DNA from: Sphingobacterium gobiense
GTDB lineage: Bacteria > Bacteroidota > Bacteroidia > Sphingobacteriales > Sphingobacteriaceae
Assembly (NCBI RefSeq): GCF_002980575.1
Contig: NZ_PVBS01000002.1
Span: 1,240,001-1,304,000 of the forward strand
Length of the DNA: 64,000 nucleotides
Direction: 5' to 3'
The translations under genes were made by a program, and so were the position numbers. Shown piece after piece: positions 1 to 8,173 of the stretch (its first letter is position 1; every line of letters starts with the position of its first letter). The notes under the pieces were generated by a model that was not told the DNA's origin, made no database searches, and saw only the letters and a list, made by a program, of their open reading frames with translations.

Positions 1-42
1 CTATATACAAATATGTAAATATTCGGGACAAAATAAAAATGA

Positions 43-67
43 TCGGGTGTAATCTATTACAACCCGA
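43..67 (-). terminator. Rho-independent terminator of etfBA
   Basis: Inverted repeat TCGGGT-GTAAT (43-53) against ATTAC-a-ACCCGA (56-67), one bulged base. It lies just past the etfA stop on the minus strand. The plus-strand A-rich run at 30-40 gives the T-rich tail on the minus strand. Confidence 0.7.
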
Positions 68-94
68 CCATTTCACTTTGTTTCAATTGTTTGT

Positions 95-1069
95 TTAGTG
101 ATTCTTATATGCTTTGAAAGCATCGATGAGTTTAGGGACAATATCAAATGCATCCCCCACGATGCCGTAATCGGCAACTTTAAAAAAAGGTGCTTCGGGA
201 TCATTATTAATCACAACGATAGTTTTAGATGAACTAACACCAGCAAGGTGCTGAATCGCCCCGGATATACCAATAGCAATATATAAGTTTGGACTTACCG
301 CTAACCCTGTCTGTCCTACATGTTCCTCATGTGGGCGCCAACCCGCGTCGGATACCGGTTTAGAGCAAGCTGTAGCCGCACCCAACACGTCGGCTAATTC
401 CTCTATCATTCTCCAGTTTTCAGGACCCTTTAAACCCCGGCCAGCAGATACAACAATATTGGCTTCAGGCAATGGTATTTTGTCTGTGGCTTGCACAATA
501 TCTTTGATTATCGTAGATAAATCAGTCGCTGAAACCGATGGTTGGAAGGTTTCGATTTCGACTGTTGTCTGTGCTTCCGTGGCCTCCATGGTGTTTGGTG
601 TCAAAGCGATAACTTTGACAGGAGCCGTGAGCTCCTGCGTCGCGATAGCTTTGCCGGAGAATGCAGACTTTTTAATTTCCCAAGTATCACCTTTGATCGT
701 GGGAAGTGTAATCGCGCCGTCTGCAAGCGCGGCGTCCAATTTAACTGCAACGCGTGGAGCTAGTCCTTTTCCGCTGAAGGAATTAGACAGCACGATGGTT
801 GTTGCCTGTATATTTTTTGCTACCTCTGCGATAACAGCGGCATACGCTTGGTTGACGAATTGATGCAGTTGTTCGGTATTCACTTCTACCACTTTGCTTA
901 CCCCATAACGACCGATATGCTGTAAGGATACAGGATCGACCTTTCCGATACTAAGTGCGTGTACGGGCTGACCGGTCAAGTCTCCGATAGCTTTTGCATA
1001 GGAAACCGCCTCGTATCCAGACTTTTTAAATGCTCCCGCTGTGTTTTCGATATATACTAAGATTGCCAT
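95..1069 (-). CDS. etfA: Electron transfer flavoprotein subunit alpha
   Basis: EtfA pairs with EtfB as a soluble FAD/AMP heterodimer that takes electrons from acyl-CoA dehydrogenases and passes them to ETF:quinone oxidoreductase. The 324-aa length fits the family. The N-terminal half is the ETF alpha/beta fold. The C-terminal FAD domain shows GRGLKG (about residues 210-215), a SKPVSDAGW segment, then HVGQTG and AIGISGAIQH, which are the flavin-binding signatures. It follows etfB by 21 bp and ends before a hairpin terminator, so the two form a short operon. Family assignment is secure. Confidence 0.95.
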   Translation of the reverse strand: MAILVYIENTAGAFKKSGYEAVSYAKAIGDLTGQPVHALSIGKVDPVSLQHIGRYGVSKVVEVNTEQLHQFVNQAYAAVIAEVAKNIQATTIVLSNSFSGKGLAPRVAVKLDAALADGAITLPTIKGDTWEIKKSAFSGKAIATQELTAPVKVIALTPNTMEATEAQTTVEIETFQPSVSATDLSTIIKDIVQATDKIPLPEANIVVSAGRGLKGPENWRMIEELADVLGAATACSKPVSDAGWRPHEEHVGQTGLAVSPNLYIAIGISGAIQHLAGVSSSKTIVVINNDPEAPFFKVADYGIVGDAFDIVPKLIDAFKAYKNH

Positions 1070-1090
1070 AATAAGCGCTTTAATGAAGGT

Positions 1091-1828
1091 TTATATAACT
1101 TTTGCCTCGCTGTGCAACAACTCAACCAGCTGCGCGATGTCGTCCTTGTCAACAAGTTTGACGTTACCCCGAGGAGGAGGCGTGTCATAGTGGGTTATTT
1201 GAGATAGTGCAGGTACATCAACGGCCGCTATAATTTCAAGCGGTTTTGATCGAGCACTCATAATTCCGCGCATATTCGGAATTTTGGGTTCAGCCACTCC
1301 TTCCGCTGTCCCAACCACCACAGGTAACGGAACCTGCACGACTTCTTTACCACCCTCTATTTCACGTTCTACCGTCGCGCTCATATCATTGATGTCTAGC
1401 TTTTTAGCAATCGATATAGAGGGTATGTTCAACAGTTCGGCTATATATCCCTGCACGAGACTACCATTAAAATCTATGGACTCGCGTCCTGTCAAAATCA
1501 GGTCAAAGTCCTGTGTTTTGGCGTAAGAAGCGATTTGATTAGCGACAAACCAAGCATCGCGCGGACGTGCGTCTACGCGGACGGCGTCATCTGCGCCGAT
1601 TGCTAAAGCTTTTCTGATAGTAGGGTCAGCCGCAGCTTCCCCAACATGGATAACCGTTATAGTACCCTGACCATTGCCGGCAAGTTCAACAGCCCTCGCC
1701 AAAGCAATCTCATCATAGGGGTTGATAATGTATTGGATTCCAGTGGTATTGAGTGCCGTATTATTATCCGTAAAAGTAATTTTGGATGTTGTATCGGGTA
1801 CATTGCTTATACATACAAGTATCTTCAT
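1091..1828 (-). CDS. etfB: Electron transfer flavoprotein subunit beta
   Basis: EtfB is the beta subunit of the soluble electron-transfer flavoprotein and normally carries the structural AMP. This 245-aa protein starts MKILVCISNVPDTTSKI and contains YDEIALARAVEL and the LTGRESIDFNGSLVQGYIAE region that is diagnostic of the family. It is the first gene of the etfBA operon. A promoter with TTG and TAGGTTTG 20 bp apart lies about 25 bp upstream, supporting the ATG at 1828. Confidence 0.95.
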   Translation of the reverse strand: MKILVCISNVPDTTSKITFTDNNTALNTTGIQYIINPYDEIALARAVELAGNGQGTITVIHVGEAAADPTIRKALAIGADDAVRVDARPRDAWFVANQIASYAKTQDFDLILTGRESIDFNGSLVQGYIAELLNIPSISIAKKLDINDMSATVEREIEGGKEVVQVPLPVVVGTAEGVAEPKIPNMRGIMSARSKPLEIIAAVDVPALSQITHYDTPPPRGNVKLVDKDDIAQLVELLHSEAKVI

Positions 1829-1853
1829 TGGAGTATCTTTTTTAGCCTTAACA

Positions 1854-1884
1854 CAAACCTATCAATTTCAATGACTAAAAACAA
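1854..1884 (-). promoter_or_regulatory. Bacteroidota-type promoter of etfB
   Basis: On the minus strand a -33 TTG (1884-1882) and a -7 box TAGGTTTG (1861-1854) are 20 bp apart, matching the TTG/TAnnTTTG consensus. The 5' leader to the etfB ATG would be about 20 nt. Confidence 0.6.
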
Positions 1885-1961
1885 GATGTCAAATTGTATT
1901 AGCCGTCAGTAAATTGTCATTTTTGTATGCTAGCATAGTATTTTGATTCGAATATCTTTCC

Positions 1962-1969
1962 TACTTTTG
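1962..1969 (+). promoter_or_regulatory. -7 box TACTTTTG upstream of TPR gene
   Basis: TACTTTTG matches TAnnTTTG and ends 8 nt before the ATG at 1978, so any leader would be only a few bases. A possible TTTG at 1942-1945 sits closer than the usual 19-21 bp spacing. Confidence 0.45.
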
Positions 1970-1977
1970 TTTTTATC

Positions 1978-2316
1978 ATGCGTAACAGACTAGAAGAATT
2001 ACAACAGTTTTTAAAAGATAGCCCTAACGACCCCTTCCTAAAATATGCCATAACTATGGAATATAAAAAAATGGGCGATAATGAAAACACACTCGCCGGT
2101 TTTCGAGATCTGCGGGCAAACCACCCGGACTATATCGGAACATATTATCATTTTGCTAAGTTCCTAGAAGGGGAGGGGAGGAAAGAAGAAGCTTTGGAAA
2201 TCTATAAAGAGGGAATGGAATTAGCGCAACGACTACGGAACCGCCATGCTTATAATGAGCTTTTAACGGCTTATAATCTGGCCATAGGAATAGCGGACGA
2301 GGACTGGGACGACTAA
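1978..2316 (+). CDS. Small tetratricopeptide-repeat protein
   Basis: A 112-aa soluble protein with about two to three TPR-like helix pairs: DPFLKYAITMEYKKMGDNENTL, DYIGTYYHFAKFLEGEGRKEEALEIYKEG and a third helix region to the C terminus. TPRs are protein-protein interaction scaffolds; nothing here indicates a partner. No signal peptide, so cytoplasmic. It is divergent from etfB. The acidic C terminus (DEDWDD) is typical of small Bacteroidota TPR proteins. Specific function unknown. Confidence 0.75.
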   Translation: MRNRLEELQQFLKDSPNDPFLKYAITMEYKKMGDNENTLAGFRDLRANHPDYIGTYYHFAKFLEGEGRKEEALEIYKEGMELAQRLRNRHAYNELLTAYNLAIGIADEDWDD

Positions 2317-2384
2317 AACGTTAAATAAGGTGGGAGAGGCGTTTTGTGGTATCTTTTTTGCAGTCCTTTAGCAAATCAGATGTC

Positions 2385-2804
2385 ATGCGTTATTGTATAT
2401 TTATATATGGAATATTTTCGTTGCTGGGGCTTTTTTTTATTATCGGCTGTGTGAATAGCCGAACAAACGCTAGTATAGAAAATAATAAGGTTGGTAAGAT
2501 AACCGAGGGCAGGGTGGTAGGAACCTATCAGGGTAACCTTCCCTGCACGGATTGTGATGCGATTATGACATCTTTAACATTGGCAAACGATAAAGCCTAT
2601 ACCTTAAAATATATATACGTGGGAAAAAGTGCTGAGCCGTTTTCAAAAACCGGTACCTGGGAGTTGAGGGATGGCGAACTTGATTTGGAGGGGTTGGACT
2701 ACAAATATAAAGTAGAGGCCGATCAGCTACGGCAACTAGACTTGTCCGGAAAAGAAATAAGGGGAGAATTAGCGGAGCGCTATATACTCCGTTTTGTTAA
2801 TTGA
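2385..2804 (+). CDS. NlpE-like copper-resistance/envelope lipoprotein
   Basis: A 139-aa lipoprotein. The frame is open from a GTG at 2346, but the ATG at 2385 starts a proper signal peptide ending in lipobox FIIGC, so I choose it. The mature part has the NlpE N-terminal motif: GTYQGNLPCTDCDAIMTSL with a C-x-x-C pair, then TWELRDGELDLEG. In Escherichia coli, NlpE is an outer-membrane lipoprotein that signals copper and adhesion stress through Cpx; Bacteroidota homologues are mostly uncharacterised. It converges with the cysteine desulfurase gene (12 bp between stops). Confidence 0.8.
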   Translation: MRYCIFIYGIFSLLGLFFIIGCVNSRTNASIENNKVGKITEGRVVGTYQGNLPCTDCDAIMTSLTLANDKAYTLKYIYVGKSAEPFSKTGTWELRDGELDLEGLDYKYKVEADQLRQLDLSGKEIRGELAERYILRFVN

Positions 2805-2816
2805 CTGCATTTCTTT

Positions 2817-3953
2817 TTACCCGCGATCTTCGCAAATCTCTTTTAATTTTTTCACCACAAAATCAATCTCCTCTTTTGTATTGTATTTGCAGAATGAAAA
2901 TCGTACAGATGGTTTTTCTGGATCGCTCCCTAACGCTTGGAGTACGTGGCTGCCAATTTGGGAGCCCGAGCTGCAAGCACTTCCTCCTGAGGCAGATATA
3001 CCCGCAATGTCAAGACTAAAGAGCAACATATCCGCAATTTCCGCGCACGGAAGCGATACATTTAAGACGGTGTAGAGCGAACCCTCGCTTGTAATATCAC
3101 CATTGAATGTGATCTCTGGGATATTCTTTTGCAATTCCGTACACATATAATCTTTCAGGTCTTGGATATAAGCCCGATGGGCTTCCATGTTTTGATAACA
3201 CAGTTCCAATGCTTTAGCCAATCCGACAATGCCATAGACATTCTCTGTTCCACCACGCATATTACGCTCTTGCGCTCCGCCATAAATAAGCGGACGAATT
3301 TTGTTTTTTCCGTTAATGTAAATAAAACCCACTCCTTTTGGACCGTGGAATTTATGTGCGGCACCTGTAAGGAAATCGACATGCAAAGTAGAAAGGTCGT
3401 GCTCATAATGACCCATGGTCTGCACGGTATCCGAATGAAAGATAGCATTAAACTCTTGGCATATTTCTGAAACTGTATAGATGTCTGTTAACGTGCCGAT
3501 TTCATTGTTAGCGTGCATCAAGGAAACAAAGGTTCGTGGGTTCTGTGATAACAAGTTCCGTAAGTGATCCAAATCCACATGTCCTCGTTTGTCTACTCGT
3601 ACAAAGTCCAATTGTATAATACTGCGTTGCGCCAGGTCTTCCAGTGTATGCAAAACTGCATGATGTTCCAAAGGTGAAGTAATAGCGTGCGTAATCCCCA
3701 AGTCAGTGATTGATCTTACGATAGCCATATTATCTGCTTCTGTACCTCCCGAAGTAAAGAATATTTCAGACGGTGACGCCTTTAACAGGCTCGCTATCGT
3801 TTTCCTTGCCTTTTCCACTACGGTTCTTGCCCGTCGACCGTGGGCATGGATAGAAGAGGGGTTACCAAAATGATCCTGCATGGTCTCCGTCATGACTTTT
3901 ATCACTTCCGGATCTAATGGAGTAGTAGCGGCATTATCGAGATATACTTGCAT
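2817..3953 (-). CDS. Cysteine desulfurase (NifS/IscS family)
   Basis: A PLP enzyme that converts cysteine to alanine and a persulfide, feeding Fe-S cluster or thio-modification pathways. The 378-aa protein begins YLDNAATTPLDPEV, has GGTEADN (69-75), the PLP lysine in AAHKFHGPKG (K201) and the active-site cysteine in GSACSSG (C327). The short cysteine-loop spacing and single-gene context fit the NifS-like branch rather than SufS. A TATTTTTG -7 box ends 5 nt before the ATG. Confidence 0.92.
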   Translation of the reverse strand: MQVYLDNAATTPLDPEVIKVMTETMQDHFGNPSSIHAHGRRARTVVEKARKTIASLLKASPSEIFFTSGGTEADNMAIVRSITDLGITHAITSPLEHHAVLHTLEDLAQRSIIQLDFVRVDKRGHVDLDHLRNLLSQNPRTFVSLMHANNEIGTLTDIYTVSEICQEFNAIFHSDTVQTMGHYEHDLSTLHVDFLTGAAHKFHGPKGVGFIYINGKNKIRPLIYGGAQERNMRGGTENVYGIVGLAKALELCYQNMEAHRAYIQDLKDYMCTELQKNIPEITFNGDITSEGSLYTVLNVSLPCAEIADMLLFSLDIAGISASGGSACSSGSQIGSHVLQALGSDPEKPSVRFSFCKYNTKEEIDFVVKKLKEICEDRG

Positions 3954-3958
3954 GGGGG

Positions 3959-3966
3959 CAAAAATA
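3959..3966 (-). promoter_or_regulatory. -7 box TATTTTTG upstream of cysteine desulfurase
   Basis: On the minus strand TATTTTTG is followed by five C residues and then the ATG. No -33 TTG was found at the usual spacing. If used, the transcript would be nearly leaderless. Confidence 0.45.
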
Positions 3967-3995
3967 AGGAATTTTTATGTTCTTTTTTTTCTCAA

Positions 3996-4391
3996 AAAAG
4001 AACCATTTCTTTCGACAAATTCTCTACCTCTCTTTTCTAGATAAGAATCTTTCTTGCATTTCTTTTTCCTTGACGAAAAAGAAACAAAAAGTCAAGACTG
4101 AATATCGTTCTGTTATTTTTCTTTTTCTATTCCTAAACAAAATAAACTCGCTCCGCTTCAAACAAATTTTGTTCTTAACGGAATAGCATGCAGAAAAAAG
4201 GACGCAGAACGATATAAGGCCATTTTACTCTGCATAATTGCTATTCATAATTGGTTGCGTTCTACTCGCATTGCACTACTCCTCCCTTAACTTTGACTGT
4301 CGCATCCAGATATTTGAGGTCTGTACAAATCCATTCTTAGCATTATCCACTGTCTCAAATATCTGAAGCGACGATTTTTTTGGTTCTTTTA
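3996..4391 (-). repeat. Dispersed non-coding element, copy A
   Basis: About 395 bp, inverted and about 98% identical to copy B (10461-10856); I counted roughly seven differences. It is also related to the diverged copy C (30972-31340). Oriented on the minus strand it begins shortly after the stop codon of the Fn3 gene. It carries a long hairpin: GTCGC/CAGATATTTGAG (4299-4318) with CTCAAATATCTG/GCGAC (4354-4372). The other end has TTTCTTTTT/AAAAAGAAA (4059-4067/4076-4084), whose loop CTTGAC pairs with GTCAAG at 4091-4096. An extra hairpin, TTCTTTTTT/AAAAAAGAA, sits at about 3980-4002. No coding potential is shared between copies. Confidence 0.85.
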
Positions 4392-4397
4392 ATTTTA

Positions 4398-5027
4398 CTA
4401 CCTCACCATAAACATAACTGTCGCAGTCCAAGGACTACAGCCATGCTTATTTCGGGCACGAACTCTAAAATAAATATATTCCCCCGGCTTAAAACCATCT
4501 TGATAGGCTTTGAAAGAGCGTGATGTGGTTTGCTCTTCTCCCCAAATGGGCATATTGTTGTCATCCACTTCGGTAGCGAAACAATAATCATACAGCATAT
4601 CGCGTCCGACAGACCGGAATCCAAAGACAACCTCCCCGCTCCTTCTTCCATCCGTCAAAAAAGGAGAATCAGGTATATCAGGGACTTGCCCTCTACGTTT
4701 TCCTGCTAATACGGGAAATCCCGAGTTATATAGTTTCGCCAGATCACCGTCACTGACAACGTTTACATAAAATACAAGTTTCTGCAATAGATCACTGAGT
4801 TTCTTTTTGCTTTCCCGCTTTTGTGCCTTCACTAATCGACTACCGCCAACCGATTCCACTACTTTTTGATGGTAGTCCGCATAAGCTTCCTCTATTTCCT
4901 TTATAGTCGGTGTTGGATTGACAAAAATATCGGATTCTTTCATACAACGAATAATCCAAGAAGCAGTCACGACTAGCTTCTCGTCGGCGTAACGGAAAAA
5001 ATTAGCTTTTGCACGTATGTATTTCAT
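4398..5027 (-). CDS. Fibronectin type III-like domain protein
   Basis: The frame extends to a TTG at 5075, but the ATG at 5027 (MKYIRAKANFF) fits the family start better, giving 209 aa. The N-terminal half is helical: NPTPTIKEIEEAYADY followed by a region resembling Bacteroidota Fn3 proteins that have a conserved fPTPTP helix pair. The C-terminal about 90 residues look like one Fn3 beta sandwich, ending GEYIYFRVRARNKHGCSPWT. There is no signal peptide. Function is unknown; such proteins occur as solitary genes in Sphingobacteriaceae. Confidence 0.6.
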   Translation of the reverse strand: MKYIRAKANFFRYADEKLVVTASWIIRCMKESDIFVNPTPTIKEIEEAYADYHQKVVESVGGSRLVKAQKRESKKKLSDLLQKLVFYVNVVSDGDLAKLYNSGFPVLAGKRRGQVPDIPDSPFLTDGRRSGEVVFGFRSVGRDMLYDYCFATEVDDNNMPIWGEEQTTSRSFKAYQDGFKPGEYIYFRVRARNKHGCSPWTATVMFMVR

Positions 5028-5589
5028 ATAAGCATGGCTAGGGCGTATAAGCAAGATTAGCAACTCTTTACTCAAAGATAAAAATTCCTCGCATAGTAAA
5101 CAAGTATATAGACCGGGGCCACTTAAAAACCAATACGGTAGATATGAGCGTGAAGTACTATTTCAAAAAGCTATACCCAGGTTTCGATAAAATAAAATCA
5201 AGTGACATTGATCCAAGGACAGCCGACAAGAATACAGCGCTATAGCAGCTTACAACAAAGGTCTATTAAATCAACCAACATTGGCCTAACTTCGTGATAA
5301 CCACCTATTACATGAACATGTCGCTACGTAACATTCCTTTAAAGAAACCTGAATTAACCCTAACGGCACCCAAGTTTACTTTAAAAACAATATGATTCAG
5401 TATAAAAACCATGGAGGATACTATTTTTCTTCCCTGTGATTATCGTTTTCCCACACTATCCGTCTTTTCTGTACAAGGAATGCGTCTTAAAAAGAAGGCT
5501 CCATATCAAAAACATGCTAGAAAAGCCTAAATTTAGCATGTTCGATGACATACATCCGCCTATTTTGTTGGAGATCCCCTTGTCGCAAA
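5028..5589. other. Gene-free stretch downstream of serS
   Basis: About 560 bp between the Fn3 gene start and the serS terminator region. A 34-codon frame at 5144 (MSVKYYFKKL...) is the only notable open frame and continues only after a frameshift, so it may be a decayed gene or chance. The promoter of the Fn3 gene should lie here but no clear TAnnTTTG box was found. Confidence 0.4.
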
Positions 5590-5632
5590 CGCAAAGTCGC
5601 CTGTCTTTGGTATAATGACAGACGACTTTGCG
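5590..5632 (-). terminator. Long hairpin downstream of serS
   Basis: CGCAAAGTCGcCTGTC (5590-5605) pairs with GACAGaCGACTTTGCG (5617-5632): a 16-bp stem with one mismatch and an 11-nt loop, starting 37 bp past the serS stop. There is no strong T-tract on the minus strand, so termination or transcript 3' protection are both possible. Confidence 0.55.
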
Positions 5633-5669
5633 CGCATGTTACGTAGCGTATGCGGGTCGCTAAGAATAT

Positions 5670-6941
5670 TTAATCAATCCATTCAAAACCCGTATACGGA
5701 ACCAAGACGGCAGGGATACGTATACCTTTTTCGGTTTGGTTGTTTTCCAGAATGGATGCTACGATCCTCGGTAATGCCAATGCCGAACCATTTAAGGTAT
5801 GAGCGAATTGCATTTTGCCATTTTCATTTTTGAAACGCACTTTTAATCGATTGGATTGATATGTTTCAAAGTTCGATACCGAGGAAACCTCCAACCAACG
5901 CTGCTGGGCGGCACTGAATACCTCCATATCATACGTCAGTGCGGAAGTAAAGCTCATATCCCCCCCACACAAGCGCAATACGCGATACGGCAATTCCAAT
6001 TGCTGCAATAATCCCTGGATATATGCACTCATTTCTTCCAATACTTCGTAGGATTTATCCGGATGAACGAGCTGTACGGTTTCCACTTTATCGAACTGGT
6101 GCAATCTATTTAAACCACGCACATGCGCGCCATACGAACCTGCTTCGCGACGAAAACAAGGGGTATATGCACAGTGTTTAATGGGGAATTGCTCTTCTTT
6201 TACAATGGTATCCCGGTACAAGTTAGTCACCGGCACCTCCGCTGTCGGGATCAGATAAAAATCATCACCACCAACATGGTACATCTGCCCCTCTTTATCG
6301 GGTAGTTGTCCAGTCGCAAAAGCAGAAGCTTCGTTCACCAATAGCGGAACCTGCACTTCATTGTAACCGGCTTCCACCGCTTGGTCTAAAAAGAAATTAA
6401 TTAATGCGCGTTGCAAACGTGCACCTTTTCCTTTATACACCGGAAATCCCGCTCCTGTCACTTTCACGCCCAATTCCAGATCAACGATATCGTATTTGCT
6501 CAGCAGCTCCCAGTGTGATAGTGCCTCCTCTGCTAAGGTAGGTACAACGCCGTGTTCCAAAACTACCTCATTGTCGTCAGCCGAGACACCCGTCGGCACA
6601 GATGTATGGGGTAAATTGGGTAATTGCACAATTTTGTCCTGCAATGTCTGCTCAACTTCCGCCAACTTTTCTGTTAACTCTTTTACTTGTTCTTTATATC
6701 CGGACGACTTTGACTTCACCGCTTCAGCTTCTTCTTTCTTTCCTTGGCGCATCAAGTCTCCAATCTGCTTGGCGGCAGCATTGGCTTCTGCAGCAATGGC
6801 GTCCGACTCGTTTTGAATTTTACGACGCGATTCGTCCAGCGCAATCACCTCGTCAATCAATTCCACATCTTTAAAATTCTTTACCGCCAATCGTTCGATT
6901 ACTGCATCCCTGTTTTCACGGATATAATTTAACTGTAACAT
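5670..6941 (-). CDS. serS: Seryl-tRNA synthetase
   Basis: Charges tRNA-Ser (and tRNA-Sec where present) with serine in the cytoplasm. The 423-aa length is standard. Residues about 1-110 form the long coiled-coil tRNA-binding arm (many E/K/A heptads). The catalytic class II core has motif 2 around FRREAGSYGAHVRGLNRLHQ and motif 3 NGSALALPRIVASILENNQ near the C terminus. A TATCTTTG box 25 bp upstream supports the ATG at 6941. A monocistronic unit followed by a long hairpin. Confidence 0.97.
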   Translation of the reverse strand: MLQLNYIRENRDAVIERLAVKNFKDVELIDEVIALDESRRKIQNESDAIAAEANAAAKQIGDLMRQGKKEEAEAVKSKSSGYKEQVKELTEKLAEVEQTLQDKIVQLPNLPHTSVPTGVSADDNEVVLEHGVVPTLAEEALSHWELLSKYDIVDLELGVKVTGAGFPVYKGKGARLQRALINFFLDQAVEAGYNEVQVPLLVNEASAFATGQLPDKEGQMYHVGGDDFYLIPTAEVPVTNLYRDTIVKEEQFPIKHCAYTPCFRREAGSYGAHVRGLNRLHQFDKVETVQLVHPDKSYEVLEEMSAYIQGLLQQLELPYRVLRLCGGDMSFTSALTYDMEVFSAAQQRWLEVSSVSNFETYQSNRLKVRFKNENGKMQFAHTLNGSALALPRIVASILENNQTEKGIRIPAVLVPYTGFEWID

Positions 6942-6966
6942 AAATGAATAAGTAATTTAAGATGGA

Positions 6967-6974
6967 CAAAGATA
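6967..6974 (-). promoter_or_regulatory. -7 box TATCTTTG of serS
   Basis: Minus-strand TATCTTTG, 25 bp before the serS ATG. No clear -33 TTG; the upstream sequence is the T-rich hairpin of repeat remnant D. Confidence 0.55.
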
Positions 6975-6983
6975 AGAAGTGTT

Positions 6984-7092
6984 GACTGGTCTTTCTTTTT
7001 TTTCCGAAAAAAAGAAACAAAAAACCAACCAACGGGGGCTTACGAACCTCGTATGTGACATCCATTATTAAAAAAGGGGATGCTACAGCCCC
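6984..7092. repeat. Remnant D of the dispersed element
   Basis: Starts with the end-hairpin unit TTTCTTTTTTTTccgAAAAAAAGAAA followed by cAAAAA, as at the ends of the long copies. It then has CGTATGTGACAT...TTAA...AGGGG.TGC, matching copy C at about 31074-31112. It looks like an internally deleted copy. The rest of 7093-7250 is AT-rich with no gene. Confidence 0.5.
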
Positions 7093-7252
7093 AACCTCCG
7101 TTTTAAATAAAATTTCAATAAAACGATCACAATATTATAATTATAATACACAACACTTGCATTTATTAAAAATATTCTATACTTTAGAAGTATTATCAAT
7201 TATATTAACAATTATTTGATATAAGCATCATTAGGAGTTCACACTACTGTAG

Positions 7253-7260
7253 TATGTTTG
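7253..7260 (+). promoter_or_regulatory. -7 box TATGTTTG of small ORF
   Basis: TATGTTTG matches TAnnTTTG and lies 20 nt upstream of the ATG at 7281. The palindrome ACTACtGTAGT (7242-7252) abuts it and could be an operator. Confidence 0.45.
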
Positions 7261-7280
7261 TAGTGTAAAATATAGTAAAC

Positions 7281-7376
7281 ATGTTAAAAGATTTAGAAAT
7301 TTTCGAACAAGACCATTACGTAGATCTCCAGGAGTTTGCGTATGATGGCGACGACTTCACAGATTTTGAAGATTAA
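7281..7376 (+). CDS. Putative 31-aa acidic small protein
   Basis: ATG-to-TAA frame of 31 codons, very acidic (about ten Asp/Glu), ending in DFTDFED. I recognise no family. It stands out because it is framed as a transcription unit: a TAnnTTTG box 20 nt upstream and a strong Rho-independent terminator starting at the next base after the stop. It lies between serS (divergent) and rsmI. It could be a small protein, or the transcript could be a small RNA with a chance frame. Confidence 0.45.
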   Translation: MLKDLEIFEQDHYVDLQEFAYDGDDFTDFED

Positions 7377-7377
7377 T

Positions 7378-7406
7378 CCCCCTCACCCCGAGGGGGATAT
7401 TTTTTT
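7378..7406 (+). terminator. Strong Rho-independent terminator
   Basis: Perfect CCCCCTC (7378-7384) / GAGGGGG (7390-7396) stem, 5-nt loop, followed by ATATTTTTT. It immediately follows the small ORF stop. Confidence 0.9.
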
Positions 7407-7501
7407 ACAAAATACATATTACGCCTACCTGAGATTACTCCTATCAACATATAATTCATAACTCATCACTTATAACTCATAACTAATGCTTATTTTTGAT
7501 C

Positions 7502-8167
7502 ATGCTATATCTAGTACCTACGCCTATTGGTAATCTGGAAGATATGACCTTTCGGGCAATACGTATTTTGAAAGAGGTTGATATCATATTGGCGGAGGAT
7601 ACCCGTACAAGTGCTCCACTTCTCAAACATTTTGGTATTGAGAAGAAAGTATTTGCACATCACCAACATAACGAACATAAGGCTGTCGCCGAGATTATCC
7701 GGTTTTTGAAAGAAGGGCAACATGTAGCATTAATCTCCGATGCCGGAACACCTGCCATCTCCGACCCCGGTTTTCTATTGGTAAGAGAGGCGATTAAAGA
7801 GGGATTGGAAGTGCAATGCCTACCCGGTGCTACAGCTTTTGTACCTGCATTGGTCAACTCCGGATTACCCAATGACAGATTCTGTTTTGAAGGATTTCTC
7901 CCGGTTAAAAAAGGACGTCAAACACGTTTAACACAACTCGCCGAGGAGAAGCGAACCATGATTTTTTATGAATCTCCTCATCGCATTCTCAAGACCATAG
8001 CAGAGTTTGCTACATATTTCGGCGAAGACAGAGAAGCTTCTATATCACGGGAACTTAGTAAATTGTACGAAGAAACAATTAGAGGGACGCTTGCAACGCT
8101 AAAATTACATTTTGAACAACACCCTATTAAAGGAGAATTCGTATTTTGTGTAGCAGGAAAGACATAA
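7502..8167 (+). CDS. rsmI: 16S rRNA 2'-O-ribose C1402 methyltransferase
   Basis: RsmI methylates the 2'-OH of C1402 in the ribosomal P site. The ATG at 7502 begins MLYLVPTPIGNLEDMTFRAI, the canonical start; a TTG two codons upstream is less likely. The tetrapyrrole-methylase fold motifs follow: AEDTRTSAPLLKHFGI, LISDAGTPAISDPGF and LPGATAFVPALVNSGL. 221 aa is the usual size for the short form. First gene of a three-gene operon with the PH/SHOCT protein (6 bp) and lnt (3 bp). Confidence 0.95.
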   Translation: MLYLVPTPIGNLEDMTFRAIRILKEVDIILAEDTRTSAPLLKHFGIEKKVFAHHQHNEHKAVAEIIRFLKEGQHVALISDAGTPAISDPGFLLVREAIKEGLEVQCLPGATAFVPALVNSGLPNDRFCFEGFLPVKKGRQTRLTQLAEEKRTMIFYESPHRILKTIAEFATYFGEDREASISRELSKLYEETIRGTLATLKLHFEQHPIKGEFVFCVAGKT

Positions 8168-8173
8168 TAAAAC

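Noticed and set aside
3977..4186. 69-codon open frame inside repeat copy A
   Set aside because: Low-complexity Phe/Leu/Lys translation of T-rich hairpins; not kept in copy B or C.
5144..5248. 34-codon frame starting MSVKYYFKKL
   Set aside because: Short, no recognised family, needs a frameshift to extend; could be chance.
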